DNA of 39,843 nt, taken from assembly GCA_025356085.1 (NCBI GenBank), contig JANXUV010000012.1, positions 1 through 39,843 on the forward strand, written 5' to 3'. Within the stretch, counting starts at the first letter, position 1. Each line of letters starts with the position of its first letter. Below the pieces are notes generated by a model. That model did not search any database and was not told the origin of the DNA. It worked only from the letters and a program-made list of their open reading frames with translations. The position numbers and the translations under genes were made by a program. Positions 32,834 through 39,503 of the stretch are shown here, one piece after another. Source of the DNA: Betaproteobacteria bacterium (GTDB lineage Bacteria; Pseudomonadota; Gammaproteobacteria; Burkholderiales; SG8-39).

Positions 32834-33229
32834 TATCGCGCGGAAGGTGCCGATGGCCTTCGCGACCAATTCGCCTTTTTCGTCCCGCGCTTCGCCTTCG
32901 CAGAATATCGTGCTCTGACCAGCCTTCATGACCCGCCCTTCGGCGCGCAGCAGGCCGGTCGCAGTGCTGATGAACTGAGTCGAAAGATCGATGGTCATCA
33001 CCGAGCGCGGCGGATCGAACAGTGTGCGCGCGGTCATCGACATGGTGATGTCGAGCAGAGAGAGGATGGAGCCGCCGTGCGCGGTGCCCCAACTCGTCAT
33101 GAACTCCGGTTTCACGACCATCGACAGGCGCGCCACGCCTTTCTCCAGAGAATCGACCTTGATGCCGAGATGCTGCGAGAACGGGATGTTCTTCGTGAAC
33201 TCGTAGGTTTCCTTCGGCACATCGCTCAT
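32822..33229 (-). CDS. PaaI-like hotdog-fold thioesterase
   Basis: 135 residues, a single hotdog domain: FSQHLGIKVDSLEKGVARLSMVV, then the catalytic-loop GTAHGGSILSLLDITMS with the typical His-Gly-Gly, and the strand region DLSTQFISTA. Such enzymes hydrolyse acyl- or aryl-CoA thioesters, for example to free trapped CoA. The ATG at 33229 overlaps the SDR stop (ATGA); the longer ORF upstream is Arg-rich shadow of the SDR and was rejected. It forms a two-gene unit with that SDR. Confidence 0.93.
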   Translation of the reverse strand: MSDVPKETYEFTKNIPFSQHLGIKVDSLEKGVARLSMVVKPEFMTSWGTAHGGSILSLLDITMSMTARTLFDPPRSVMTIDLSTQFISTATGLLRAEGRVMKAGQSTIFCEGEARDEKGELVAKAIGTFRAISPK

Positions 33230-34002
33230 ATGATGGTCGCGCCGCCGTCGACGACGATCGCCTGGCCGGTGATGTGGGCGCCGGCGTTCGAGGCGAGCAG
33301 CACCGTCGTGCCCTTCAGGTCCTCGTCGTTGCCGACGCGGCCGCCGGGCGTGCTGTCGATGATCATCTGCAGGTCCTTGCCCAGGGTGGACTTGGTCATT
33401 TTCGAAGGGAAGAAGCCCGGGCAGATGGCGTTCACGGTGATGCCGTGGCGCCCCCATTCGGCGGCGAGCTGTTTGGTGAGGCCGACCACGCCGTGCTTGG
33501 TGGCGACGTAGGCAGCGGTGCGCACCAGGCGCGGGTCGTTGGCCTGCACGCCGTTCACCGAGGCAATGTTGATCACGCGGCCGTACTTCGCCGGGATCAT
33601 CGAGCGCTTGGCGATCAGCTGCGTCAGCACGAACATGCCGCTGAGATTCACGTTGACGAGCTTGTCCCAGGCTTCGAGAGGGTGATCTTCCGCGGGCGAT
33701 CCCCAGGTGGCGCCTGCGTTGTTCACCAGGATGTCCACCTTGCCGTACTTCTTCAGGATGGCTTCGGCGGCGGGGGCGATGGCCTCGCGCCGGCCGATGT
33801 CGCAGGCCCAGGCGGCCGCGTCGATTCCCTGCTGCTTCAAGTGCGCCACTGCGCCGTCGAGTTCGTCCTGCTTGCGGGCGGTGAGCGCAACCTTCGCGCC
33901 CATTTCACCCAGCGCCTCGGCCATCTGCAGCCCGAGGCCGCGCGAGCCGCCGGTGATCAGCGCGACGCGCCCCGACAAATCGAAAAGCTTCTTGACACTC
34001 AT
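33226..34002 (-). CDS. Short-chain dehydrogenase/reductase
   Basis: 258 residues with complete motifs: TGGSRGLGLQ near residue 17, NNAG near 93, Ser in NIASVNG, and Tyr-x3-Lys in AAYVATKHGVVGLTKQLA. The C-terminal ITGQAIVVDGG is the standard end. It resembles gluconate 5-dehydrogenase/FabG-like oxidoreductases in overall motif pattern, but the substrate is open. Its stop overlaps the thioesterase start. The start lies 59 bases from the GTG of the divergent acyl-CoA synthetase, whose -35 box sits within the first codons of this gene. Confidence 0.94.
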   Translation of the reverse strand: MSVKKLFDLSGRVALITGGSRGLGLQMAEALGEMGAKVALTARKQDELDGAVAHLKQQGIDAAAWACDIGRREAIAPAAEAILKKYGKVDILVNNAGATWGSPAEDHPLEAWDKLVNVNLSGMFVLTQLIAKRSMIPAKYGRVINIASVNGVQANDPRLVRTAAYVATKHGVVGLTKQLAAEWGRHGITVNAICPGFFPSKMTKSTLGKDLQMIIDSTPGGRVGNDEDLKGTTVLLASNAGAHITGQAIVVDGGATII

Positions 34003-34019
34003 GCCCGCTCCCCTAGTAT
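33992..34019 (+). promoter_or_regulatory. Near-consensus sigma-70 promoter for the acyl-CoA synthetase
   Basis: A perfect -35 TTGACA (33992-33997), a 16-base spacer and -10 TAGTAT (34014-34019). The expected start is about 34026. The -35 box lies inside the first codons of the divergent SDR gene. It is the best -35/-10 match I found in the window. The transcript would begin a few bases before the ATG of an 11-codon mini-ORF (34030). Confidence 0.72.
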
Positions 34020-34029
34020 GCAGGCCTCC

Positions 34030-34065
34030 ATGTTAACAACAGACAGGACCGCGCCAGCACGGTGA
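34030..34065 (+). CDS. Possible 11-codon leader ORF before the acyl-CoA synthetase
   Basis: ATG at 34030 reads MLTTDRTAPAR and stops at TGA 34063-34065, which overlaps the GTG start at 34062 (GTGA). With the predicted transcription start near 34026 this ORF would be almost leaderless and could deliver ribosomes to the synthetase start by coupling, since no good Shine-Dalgarno site precedes the GTG. Too short for codon statistics; may be chance. Confidence 0.35.
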   Translation: MLTTDRTAPAR

Positions 34066-36140
34066 ACCGGCCGATTTACACGCGTGCGCAGCTCGATCGC
34101 CTGATCGCGCCGAAATCCATCGCCATCGTCGGCGCCTCGCCGCGCGCGGGCTCCTTCGGTTTGCGCACGCTCGAGAACCTCGCGCATTTCCGCGGCGCGA
34201 TCTGGCCGGTCAACGCCAAGTATCCGAAGATCGGCGCGCACGAGTGTTTTCCTTCGCTCGCGGCGCTGCCCGGCAAGCCGGATCTCGTCGCGCTGGTGGT
34301 GCCGCGCGAAGGCGTCGAGGCGGCCTTGACCGAAGCGGCAGCGGCCGGCGCAGGCGGCGTGGTGGTGTATGCCTCGGGCTACGGCGAGATGGCCCGCGAG
34401 GAGGGCGCCGCGGAGCAGCGCCGCCTGGCCGCGATCGCCCAGGCCGCGCGCATGCCGATGCTGGGCCCCAACTGCATGGGCATGGTCAATCACGAACTCG
34501 GCGTCGGGGTCAGCTTCATCCCCGAGTACGCGAAGATGCCGCGCACGCTCGGCCCGATCGCCTTCGTCAGCCAGTCCGGCGCGCTCGGCTACTGTCTCGC
34601 GCAGGCCGCCGAGCGCGGCCTGGGCTACCGCTATTTCTTTTCCGCCGGCAATTCCGCGGACCTCGACGTCGCCGACCTGATCGGCGCCATGGCGGAGGAT
34701 CCGGGGGTGCGCGCGATCGCCTGCCTGTTCGAGGGCGTGCCGGATGCGCGCCGCCTGCTGGAAGCGGGCGCCAAGGCGAAAGCGGCCGGCAAGCCGGTGA
34801 TCGTCTACAAACTCGGCGTGAGCGACGACGGCGCCGCGGCGGCGCGCTCGCACACCGGCTCGATGGCCGGCTCGGCGGCGGCGTTCCGCGCGCTGTTCGA
34901 GCGCGCCGGCTTCGTCGCCGTGGAGGACTTGGAAGCGCTGGTCGAATACGCCAAGTTTTTCGCCGCCGCCGGCAAGCCGCAGGCGCGCGGCGTCGCTGTG
35001 GTATCAGGTTCCGGCGGCGCGGGCATCATCGCCGCCGACATGGCTGCGCGCCACGGCGTGCCGATGCCGCAACCCCTGGAGAAAACCACGGCGGTACTGC
35101 GCAGCGTGGTGCCCGAGTTCGGCGCGGCGCGCAATCCCTGCGATCCGACCGGACAGGTGTTGAGCGTGCCCGAGTCCTACAACAAGTGCTGCCAGGCGCT
35201 GCTCGACGATCCGCAGTACGGCGTGCTGCTCAGCGCGATGAGCGTTTCCTCGCGCGAGACCGGCCCCAAGCGCTCCATGGACATCGCGGCGCTGGCGCGC
35301 TCGCAGCCCAAGGCGATCGCGGTGGCCTGGGTATCGGAATGGCTGCAGGGTCCCGGTTCGGAAGCCTACGAGGCGGACGACAGGGTCGGCTTTTTCCGCT
35401 CGATGGACCGCTGTTTTGCCGCCATCGCCGCCTGGCAGCGCTGGCATGCGCAACAGCCCGTCCGGGAAATCCGCCTTTCGACCAGAATTTCTTTTTCTTC
35501 CCCGGGGGAGAAAAAGATGCTGGGCGAACGAGAAGCAAAAGCTATCCTCGGAAAATACGGCATCCGGTCCGCTCCCGAGCGCTTGGCGAAAAGCGCGGAT
35601 GAGGCCGTCAAGGCCGCGCAGGAGCTGGGCTACCCGGTGGTACTCAAGGCCGACGGCGACATCGAGCACAAAACCGAAGCGGGCGCGGTGAAGCTCGACC
35701 TTCGCGACGAAGCGGCGCTGCGTGCCGCCTGCGCAGCGATGACCGCCGCAAAAAACGGCTTTCTCGTCCAATCCATGGTGAAAGGCGGCGTGGAACTGGT
35801 GGTCGGGGTCAAGCGCGACCCGCAGTGCGGCCCGGTGTTGCTCGTCGGCCTGGGCGGCGTGCTGGTGGAAGTGCTGCGCGACACCGCGCTGGCGCTGGCG
35901 CCGGTCGGCAAGCTGGAAGCGCGCCGCATGCTGGAAAGCCTGAAGGGCTACAAGCTATTGCAGGGCTATCGCGGCGCGCCGGCCGCGGACCTGGAGGCTG
36001 TCTGCGAGGCCATCGCCCGCATCTCGGAGTTCGCCGCTGACCACGCCGACGCGATCGAAGAGATCGACGTCAACCCGCTGCTCGCACTCTCCGACGGCGC
36101 GGTGGCGCTGGACGCGTTGATCGTCCTGCGCGACCGCTAG
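34062..36140 (+). CDS. ADP-forming acyl-CoA synthetase (fused alpha-beta)
   Basis: 692 residues: the fused acetyl-CoA synthetase (ADP-forming) architecture. The CoA-binding domain (about 10-130) has IAIVGASPRAGSFG. Succinyl-CoA-ligase-like domains follow, with the phosphohistidine His264 in AARSHTGSMAGS. An ATP-grasp domain (about 475-692) has LGEREAKAILGKYGI, GYPVVLKADGDIEHKTEAGAV and EIDVNPLLA. It makes acyl-CoA from acid, CoA and ATP, or the reverse, via a phosphohistidine. There is no acetyltransferase domain, unlike Pat. The start is GTG at 34062. A linker at about 465-480 (TRISFSSPGEKK) separates the alpha and beta parts. Which acid it uses is unknown. Confidence 0.94.
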   Translation: MNRPIYTRAQLDRLIAPKSIAIVGASPRAGSFGLRTLENLAHFRGAIWPVNAKYPKIGAHECFPSLAALPGKPDLVALVVPREGVEAALTEAAAAGAGGVVVYASGYGEMAREEGAAEQRRLAAIAQAARMPMLGPNCMGMVNHELGVGVSFIPEYAKMPRTLGPIAFVSQSGALGYCLAQAAERGLGYRYFFSAGNSADLDVADLIGAMAEDPGVRAIACLFEGVPDARRLLEAGAKAKAAGKPVIVYKLGVSDDGAAAARSHTGSMAGSAAAFRALFERAGFVAVEDLEALVEYAKFFAAAGKPQARGVAVVSGSGGAGIIAADMAARHGVPMPQPLEKTTAVLRSVVPEFGAARNPCDPTGQVLSVPESYNKCCQALLDDPQYGVLLSAMSVSSRETGPKRSMDIAALARSQPKAIAVAWVSEWLQGPGSEAYEADDRVGFFRSMDRCFAAIAAWQRWHAQQPVREIRLSTRISFSSPGEKKMLGEREAKAILGKYGIRSAPERLAKSADEAVKAAQELGYPVVLKADGDIEHKTEAGAVKLDLRDEAALRAACAAMTAAKNGFLVQSMVKGGVELVVGVKRDPQCGPVLLVGLGGVLVEVLRDTALALAPVGKLEARRMLESLKGYKLLQGYRGAPAADLEAVCEAIARISEFAADHADAIEEIDVNPLLALSDGAVALDALIVLRDR

Positions 36141-36145
36141 GTTTC

Positions 36146-37120
36146 CTATTCCGGCTTGATGCCGGCGGCCCTGATGACCGGCGTGTATTTGGCCACGCCG
36201 TCGCGGATCATCGCGGCGAGCTCCGCCGGTGTGCTGGTGAGCGGCTCCGCGCCCGCCTTGTCGAGTGCTTCGCGTGTTTCGGGGGTGCCGACGATGGAGA
36301 TGATTTCCTTCTGCAGCCGGTCGAGGATGGGCTGCGGCGTTCCCGCGGGCGCCATCAGCGCGAGCCAGAGCGAGGCATCGAAGCCCGCATAGCCCGACTC
36401 GGCCACCGTCGGCACCTCGGGCAGCGAGGACGAGCGCTTCGGCGTGCCGACCGCGAGCGCGCGCACGCGGCCGGATTTTGCGTGCGGCAGCAGCGCGGGC
36501 AGGCTGCCGAACAGGATGTCCACCTGGCCGCTGACCACCGCCGTGCCCGCCGGGCCGTTGCCGTTGTAGGGGATGTGCAGCATGTAGGTGCCCGACACGG
36601 CCTTCAGCATCTCCATCGCGATATGCGTGGTGGAGCCGACGCCGGCGGAGGCATAGTTGAGCTTGCCGGGCTTCTGCTTCGCGAGATCGATCAGTTCCTT
36701 CAGCGTCTTGGCGGGCACCGACGTATTCACCACCAGCAGGTAGGGCGATACGGCGATCAGGCTGATCGGCGCGAAGTCTTTCACGGCGTCGTAGTCGAGC
36801 TTGGGGTACACGGCGGGCGCGACCACGTGCGTGCTGGTGGAGGCGATAGCGAGGTTGTAACCGTCGGGCGCGGCCTTCGCGATCACCGCTGTGCCGATGG
36901 TGCCGCCGGCGCCGCCGCGGTTCTCGATCACCAGCGACTGTCCGAGGCGCTCGCCCAGCTTCTGCGCGACGATGCGCGCCACGATGTCGGTCGAGCCGCC
37001 GGGCGGGAAGGGCACCATCAGGCGGATCGGCTTGGCGGGCCAGGCTTGCGCGGCCGCCGCTGCTGCGTAGAGCATGGAAGCGGCGCACAGCAGCGCCGCC
37101 AGCAATCTCCGGCTTTGCAC
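36146..37120 (-). CDS. Bug/TctC family periplasmic solute-binding protein
   Basis: 324 residues. A signal peptide (QSRRLLAALLCAASMLYAAAAAA, mature start near QAWPAKP), then KPIRLMVPFPPGGSTDIVAR, NRGGAGGTIGT, DGYNLAIAS, HIPYNGNGPAGTAVVSGQVD and VPTVAESGY. It is the second orphan Bug receptor of the window and is quite different in detail from the first. It is convergent with the acyl-CoA synthetase (5-base gap), so the two may serve the same organic acid, but no transporter membrane subunits are present. A 75-base region upstream includes a GGAGGAGAG purine run (minus strand) as ribosome binding site. Confidence 0.94.
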   Translation of the reverse strand: MQSRRLLAALLCAASMLYAAAAAAQAWPAKPIRLMVPFPPGGSTDIVARIVAQKLGERLGQSLVIENRGGAGGTIGTAVIAKAAPDGYNLAIASTSTHVVAPAVYPKLDYDAVKDFAPISLIAVSPYLLVVNTSVPAKTLKELIDLAKQKPGKLNYASAGVGSTTHIAMEMLKAVSGTYMLHIPYNGNGPAGTAVVSGQVDILFGSLPALLPHAKSGRVRALAVGTPKRSSSLPEVPTVAESGYAGFDASLWLALMAPAGTPQPILDRLQKEIISIVGTPETREALDKAGAEPLTSTPAELAAMIRDGVAKYTPVIRAAGIKPE

Positions 37121-37195
37121 AGTTCTCTCCTCCTGCGTGGGTGAATCCGTCCCGACGTCTGCGCGCCGGTGACCGCCTGCTGCAAAGAAACGAGT

Positions 37196-37609
37196 CTACG
37201 ACAGCCGCGCGGGCCGCGACACGGAAAACAGGACGCAGCCCATGGCGAGCAGCAGGCCGGCCACGACCTCGAACCAGATCGTGACGTTGGTAGTGAGGGT
37301 GTGCTCGGAACAAAGCGCGAGCGTGTAGTGGCCCAGCCCGTCCAGGCCGAGCGCGCCGTACGCGCCGACGATAAGGGCGCCCAGCGCCCGGAAGCCGAAC
37401 CTCAGCACCACCAGGCCCGCCACCCCGACGCCCGCGCCGGCTAGCCAGGCGACGTAGACCGACTCTCTCGTGATCCACGCGGGCAGGTTGGGATAGAACG
37501 CGATGAACTCCGCGTTGTGAACGAAATGCGCGAGGCTGGCGATGAAATACGTCGCCAGGAGGACCCAGATGTGTTTGGGCAGGAGCGGCGAGGTGAGCGG
37601 GAGGCGCAT
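37196..37609 (-). CDS. Small four-helix membrane protein of unknown function
   Basis: 137 residues with four hydrophobic stretches: about 14-32 (WVLLATYFIASLAHFVHNA), 50-68, 72-92 and 106-128. A conserved-looking HNAEFIAFYPNLPAWIT sits between helices 1 and 2, and a His-Tyr pair and LCSE lie before the last helix. I do not recognise the family. It starts 12 bases after the stop of the MazF-like toxin gene on the same strand, so it may be co-transcribed with the toxin-antitoxin pair. A diverged copy of its central part lies beyond that pair at 38293-38410. Confidence 0.8.
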   Translation of the reverse strand: MRLPLTSPLLPKHIWVLLATYFIASLAHFVHNAEFIAFYPNLPAWITRESVYVAWLAGAGVGVAGLVVLRFGFRALGALIVGAYGALGLDGLGHYTLALCSEHTLTTNVTIWFEVVAGLLLAMGCVLFSVSRPARLS

Positions 37610-37621
37610 CAGGTCGTGCGG

Positions 37622-37960
37622 TTAGATTCCGATGATTTCATTGAGGCCATCGACCGCTTGCGACACTTCTTCGGGCGAGGCGCGGCCAAGTTTCGCGCCG
37701 ATGCGCTCGACGGAAAGTGTGCGAATCTGGCTGATCTTGACCCACGAGCGCTTCGGCAGTTTCGCGGCCCGCAGCTCAAGGGTGAGAGGAAAACCGGCGC
37801 GTTGCGGCTGGCTCGTCAATGCCATGGCAATGACAGTGCCCGAGCGTTCGTTGAACACGTCGTGGCTGAGAACCAACACCGGCCGCAGGCCTGCTTGTTC
37901 GTGGCCGCGAACCGGATTGAGGTCGGCCCACCGAACTTCGCCTCTCAGTATGCGGGCCAT
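37622..37960 (-). CDS. MazF/PemK-type toxin
   Basis: 112 residues with the characteristic start [32 protein letters not shown], in which the Gly-x-E-Q-x-x-x-R-P-V core is the family signature, followed by AMALTSQ and the [17 protein letters not shown] strand region. MazF-type toxins are sequence-specific endoribonucleases that cut mRNA or other RNA and arrest growth. The start overlaps the antitoxin end by 16 bases, so translation is coupled, antitoxin first. The family assignment is firm; the cut site is not predictable. Confidence 0.94.
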   Translation of the reverse strand: MARILRGEVRWADLNPVRGHEQAGLRPVLVLSHDVFNERSGTVIAMALTSQPQRAGFPLTLELRAAKLPKRSWVKISQIRTLSVERIGAKLGRASPEEVSQAVDGLNEIIGI

Positions 37961-38187
37961 GTATCGAACTCCTGCCCCAGGCCTTCTTCAGCGAGCGCTT
38001 TTTCGAACTTGGGATCGAGTTTCGCGCATTCGGACGCCAGACGGCCTCGCTCCATTCGGGCGAGCTTTTCCGCCACGGCCGACTGGATGGCGCGGCTACG
38101 GTTTGGATAGACCTTCCTGGCGACCAGGCCGTCGACACGCTCCAGCGTTCCGCTGTCGATGGTAATGGCGACTTTGACACTACTCAT
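37945..38187 (-). CDS. Ribbon-helix-helix antitoxin of the MazF-like toxin
   Basis: 80 residues. The N-terminal [41 protein letters not shown] is a typical ribbon-helix-helix (CopG/Arc-like) DNA-binding fold: one short beta strand and two helices. The charged C-terminal half ([24 protein letters not shown]) should wrap the toxin. A strong ribosome binding site GGAGG lies seven bases before the ATG, embedded in the operator palindrome, so repressor binding and expression are linked. It is the first gene of the operon. Confidence 0.93.
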   Translation of the reverse strand: MSSVKVAITIDSGTLERVDGLVARKVYPNRSRAIQSAVAEKLARMERGRLASECAKLDPKFEKALAEEGLGQEFDTWPAY

Positions 38188-38189
38188 GG

Positions 38190-38221
38190 CATACCTCCGA
38201 GGTATGACAATTTATCATACC
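38190..38221. promoter_or_regulatory. Autoregulatory operator/promoter of the toxin-antitoxin operon
   Basis: Perfect palindrome CATACCTC-C-GAGGTATG (38190-38206), followed by a second, overlapping inverted repeat GGTATGA (38201-38207) / TCATACC (38215-38221). This gives three alternating GGTATG-type half-sites. The minus-strand -10 TATGAT (complement of 38214-38219) and the GGAGG ribosome binding site both lie inside it. The layout is that expected for cooperative ribbon-helix-helix repressor binding. Confidence 0.85.
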
Positions 38222-38292
38222 TGCGCCAGATCGAGCATGGAATGTAACTTTCAATCACAAGAAGTTTCGCCATCTATCTTGGGCGCGAAGTT

Positions 38293-38410
38293 TGCTCGGA
38301 GCAAAGCGCGAGCGTGCAATGGCCCAGCCCGTCCAGGCCGAGCGCGCCGGAGGCGCCGACGATGAGGTCGCCCAGCGCCCGGAAGCCGAACCTCAGCGCG
38401 ACCAGGCCCG
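38293..38410 (-). pseudogene. Diverged fragment of the 37196-37609 membrane-protein gene
   Basis: 118 bases match 37302-37419 without gaps and with nine differences by eye (about 92% identity), same orientation. The fragment still reads through in frame (VALRFGFRALGDLIVGASG, then GALGLDGLGHCTLALCSE), corresponding to about residues 64-103 of the intact protein, but flanking parts are absent and there is no start. It is probably the remnant of a second copy disrupted by insertion or deletion. With the intact gene it flanks the toxin-antitoxin pair as a direct repeat. Confidence 0.85.
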
Positions 38411-38439
38411 AGGCGTGGAAAATGATTCGCCTTGAAGGC

Positions 38440-38495
38440 GGGTCCGCTGGCGCTGCACTAGGCCAGCTGCTGCGCGCCCGGGATAGGGCGGACCC
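38440..38495. repeat. Long imperfect hairpin
   Basis: Outer arms GGGTCCGC/GCGGACCC are a perfect 8-bp inverted repeat, with a nested GCTGGC/GCCAGC pair inside. It could fold as RNA or be an element end. No T-run follows on the plus strand, so it is not a standard intrinsic terminator. Confidence 0.4.
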
Positions 38496-38581
38496 AGGTA
38501 GGACAGTGCCGCTGGATAGTCATGCTCTTCGGGGCGTCGGTAACCACTTGATCTTGCGCTTCACTAATTTCTATACGAGGA

Positions 38582-39385
38582 CTACCGTCGTAGGCAAGTA
38601 CCAAACTTGTCGCAGGTCAGAAGTAACTCTTGTCCGATCCCGCAATTGGCAGCCATAAGGATGCTGTTATTTTCCGCTCCTGTAACCTTCACGTCGCTAG
38701 TTGAGCATCCGAGAATTCGTGCAGATTTTCTCGCTTCGGCAAGGTAGTCAACTCCGGGTGGATTTGTGGCCGCCGCATCTGGTTTAGTTTCAGTCTTAGC
38801 AATTTCTTCTGCTCGCAAACGCTTTTCCTCTTCTGCCGCTTGTATGCGTTTGCTTTCTTCTTCCGCTTGTTGGCGCTTTCTATTTTCCTGTCGAGCTTGC
38901 CAAGCTGGGTACTCGGAGAATCGGAGAGGCATGTCGTTGCTATAGCAACCCTTGGCAAGATTTGCTCCGTACTGGAGATTTGATTGTCGGTCTGAAGAAG
39001 CAACGCGTCCCCATCTGACCGAATAAGCTTCCGCTAACGATTTCACTTTGTCTTTTTCAGAGGATCTCTGAAGCGCGATATCTGCCATGTCACTGTGAAA
39101 TTTTGATTCGGCAGTTTGCGTGGGAGCTTGAGGTATTGCAGCGGGATTTGTTACGTCGCGATTTGCACCACCAGCACTCATGCCCTTCTTTGTTTGATTT
39201 AGATGGAATCCGGCGCATTGCCCAAATGCGCGATCGCTCGTGGACACCGCAATCGTGTCGGGATCGGTTTCCATCGCTTTTTGAATTGCGCCTGTTGGTA
39301 TAAAGAAAAAGAACCAAGCGTTCGCAGCCGTCGAAATCGAGAGGCCAACTACAGTGGCCGCTAGCAAGACTTTTGGGCGAATCAT
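38582..39385 (-). CDS. Secreted or lipid-free periplasmic protein of unknown function, lower GC
   Basis: 267 residues. The N-terminal RPKVLLAATVVGLSISTAANA is a signal peptide with cleavage probably after ANA, followed directly by the striking WFFFFIPTGAIQKAM. The middle contains a charged, repetitive helix predicted to be a coiled coil (about 165-200: ENRKRQQAEEESKRIQ and AEEEKRLRAEE). The C-terminal region has four Cys (ILGCSTSD, ANCGIG, LLTCDKFGTC), possibly disulfides. Sampled 60-base blocks are about 45-50% GC, well below the surrounding genes, which suggests acquisition by transfer. No function can be assigned; there is no enzyme motif that I can see. Confidence 0.8.
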   Translation of the reverse strand: MIRPKVLLAATVVGLSISTAANAWFFFFIPTGAIQKAMETDPDTIAVSTSDRAFGQCAGFHLNQTKKGMSAGGANRDVTNPAAIPQAPTQTAESKFHSDMADIALQRSSEKDKVKSLAEAYSVRWGRVASSDRQSNLQYGANLAKGCYSNDMPLRFSEYPAWQARQENRKRQQAEEESKRIQAAEEEKRLRAEEIAKTETKPDAAATNPPGVDYLAEARKSARILGCSTSDVKVTGAENNSILMAANCGIGQELLLTCDKFGTCLRR

Positions 39386-39503
39386 GTTGTCCCCCCTGGA
39401 TTTGTGAGCTAAAGCCCAAGGTGCCTACGAGTGGCTCCCCTTCCTTAGGCTAAAGCGTCAGTAAAGCTACGCCTGAAGATAACGAAGGGCAAGAATCGCC
39501 TGC
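39386..39503. other. Intergenic 118 bases between the unknown secreted protein and the HutF-like gene
   Basis: Lower-GC DNA with no ORF or clear terminator that I can identify. It should hold the promoter of the 38582-39385 gene: a GGGGGG run lies a few bases before its ATG (39386-39396) and may act as its ribosome binding site. Confidence 0.4.

Larger units (their letters stand above)
38188..38581. other. 394-base region without an intact gene
   Basis: It holds the toxin-antitoxin operator (38190-38221), the gene fragment at 38293-38410, and an inverted repeat GGGTCCGC (38440-38447) / GCGGACCC (38488-38495) with an inner GCTGGC/GCCAGC pair (38446-38451, 38462-38467). The remainder up to 38581 has no recognisable feature. 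The region looks like recombined accessory DNA. Confidence 0.6.

Noticed and set aside
36150-36175. CCGGC-TTGAT-GCCGG hairpin near the end of the acyl-CoA synthetase, considered as a terminator
   Set aside because: It lies within the coding end of the convergent Bug receptor gene, has only 5-bp arms, and has no T-run.
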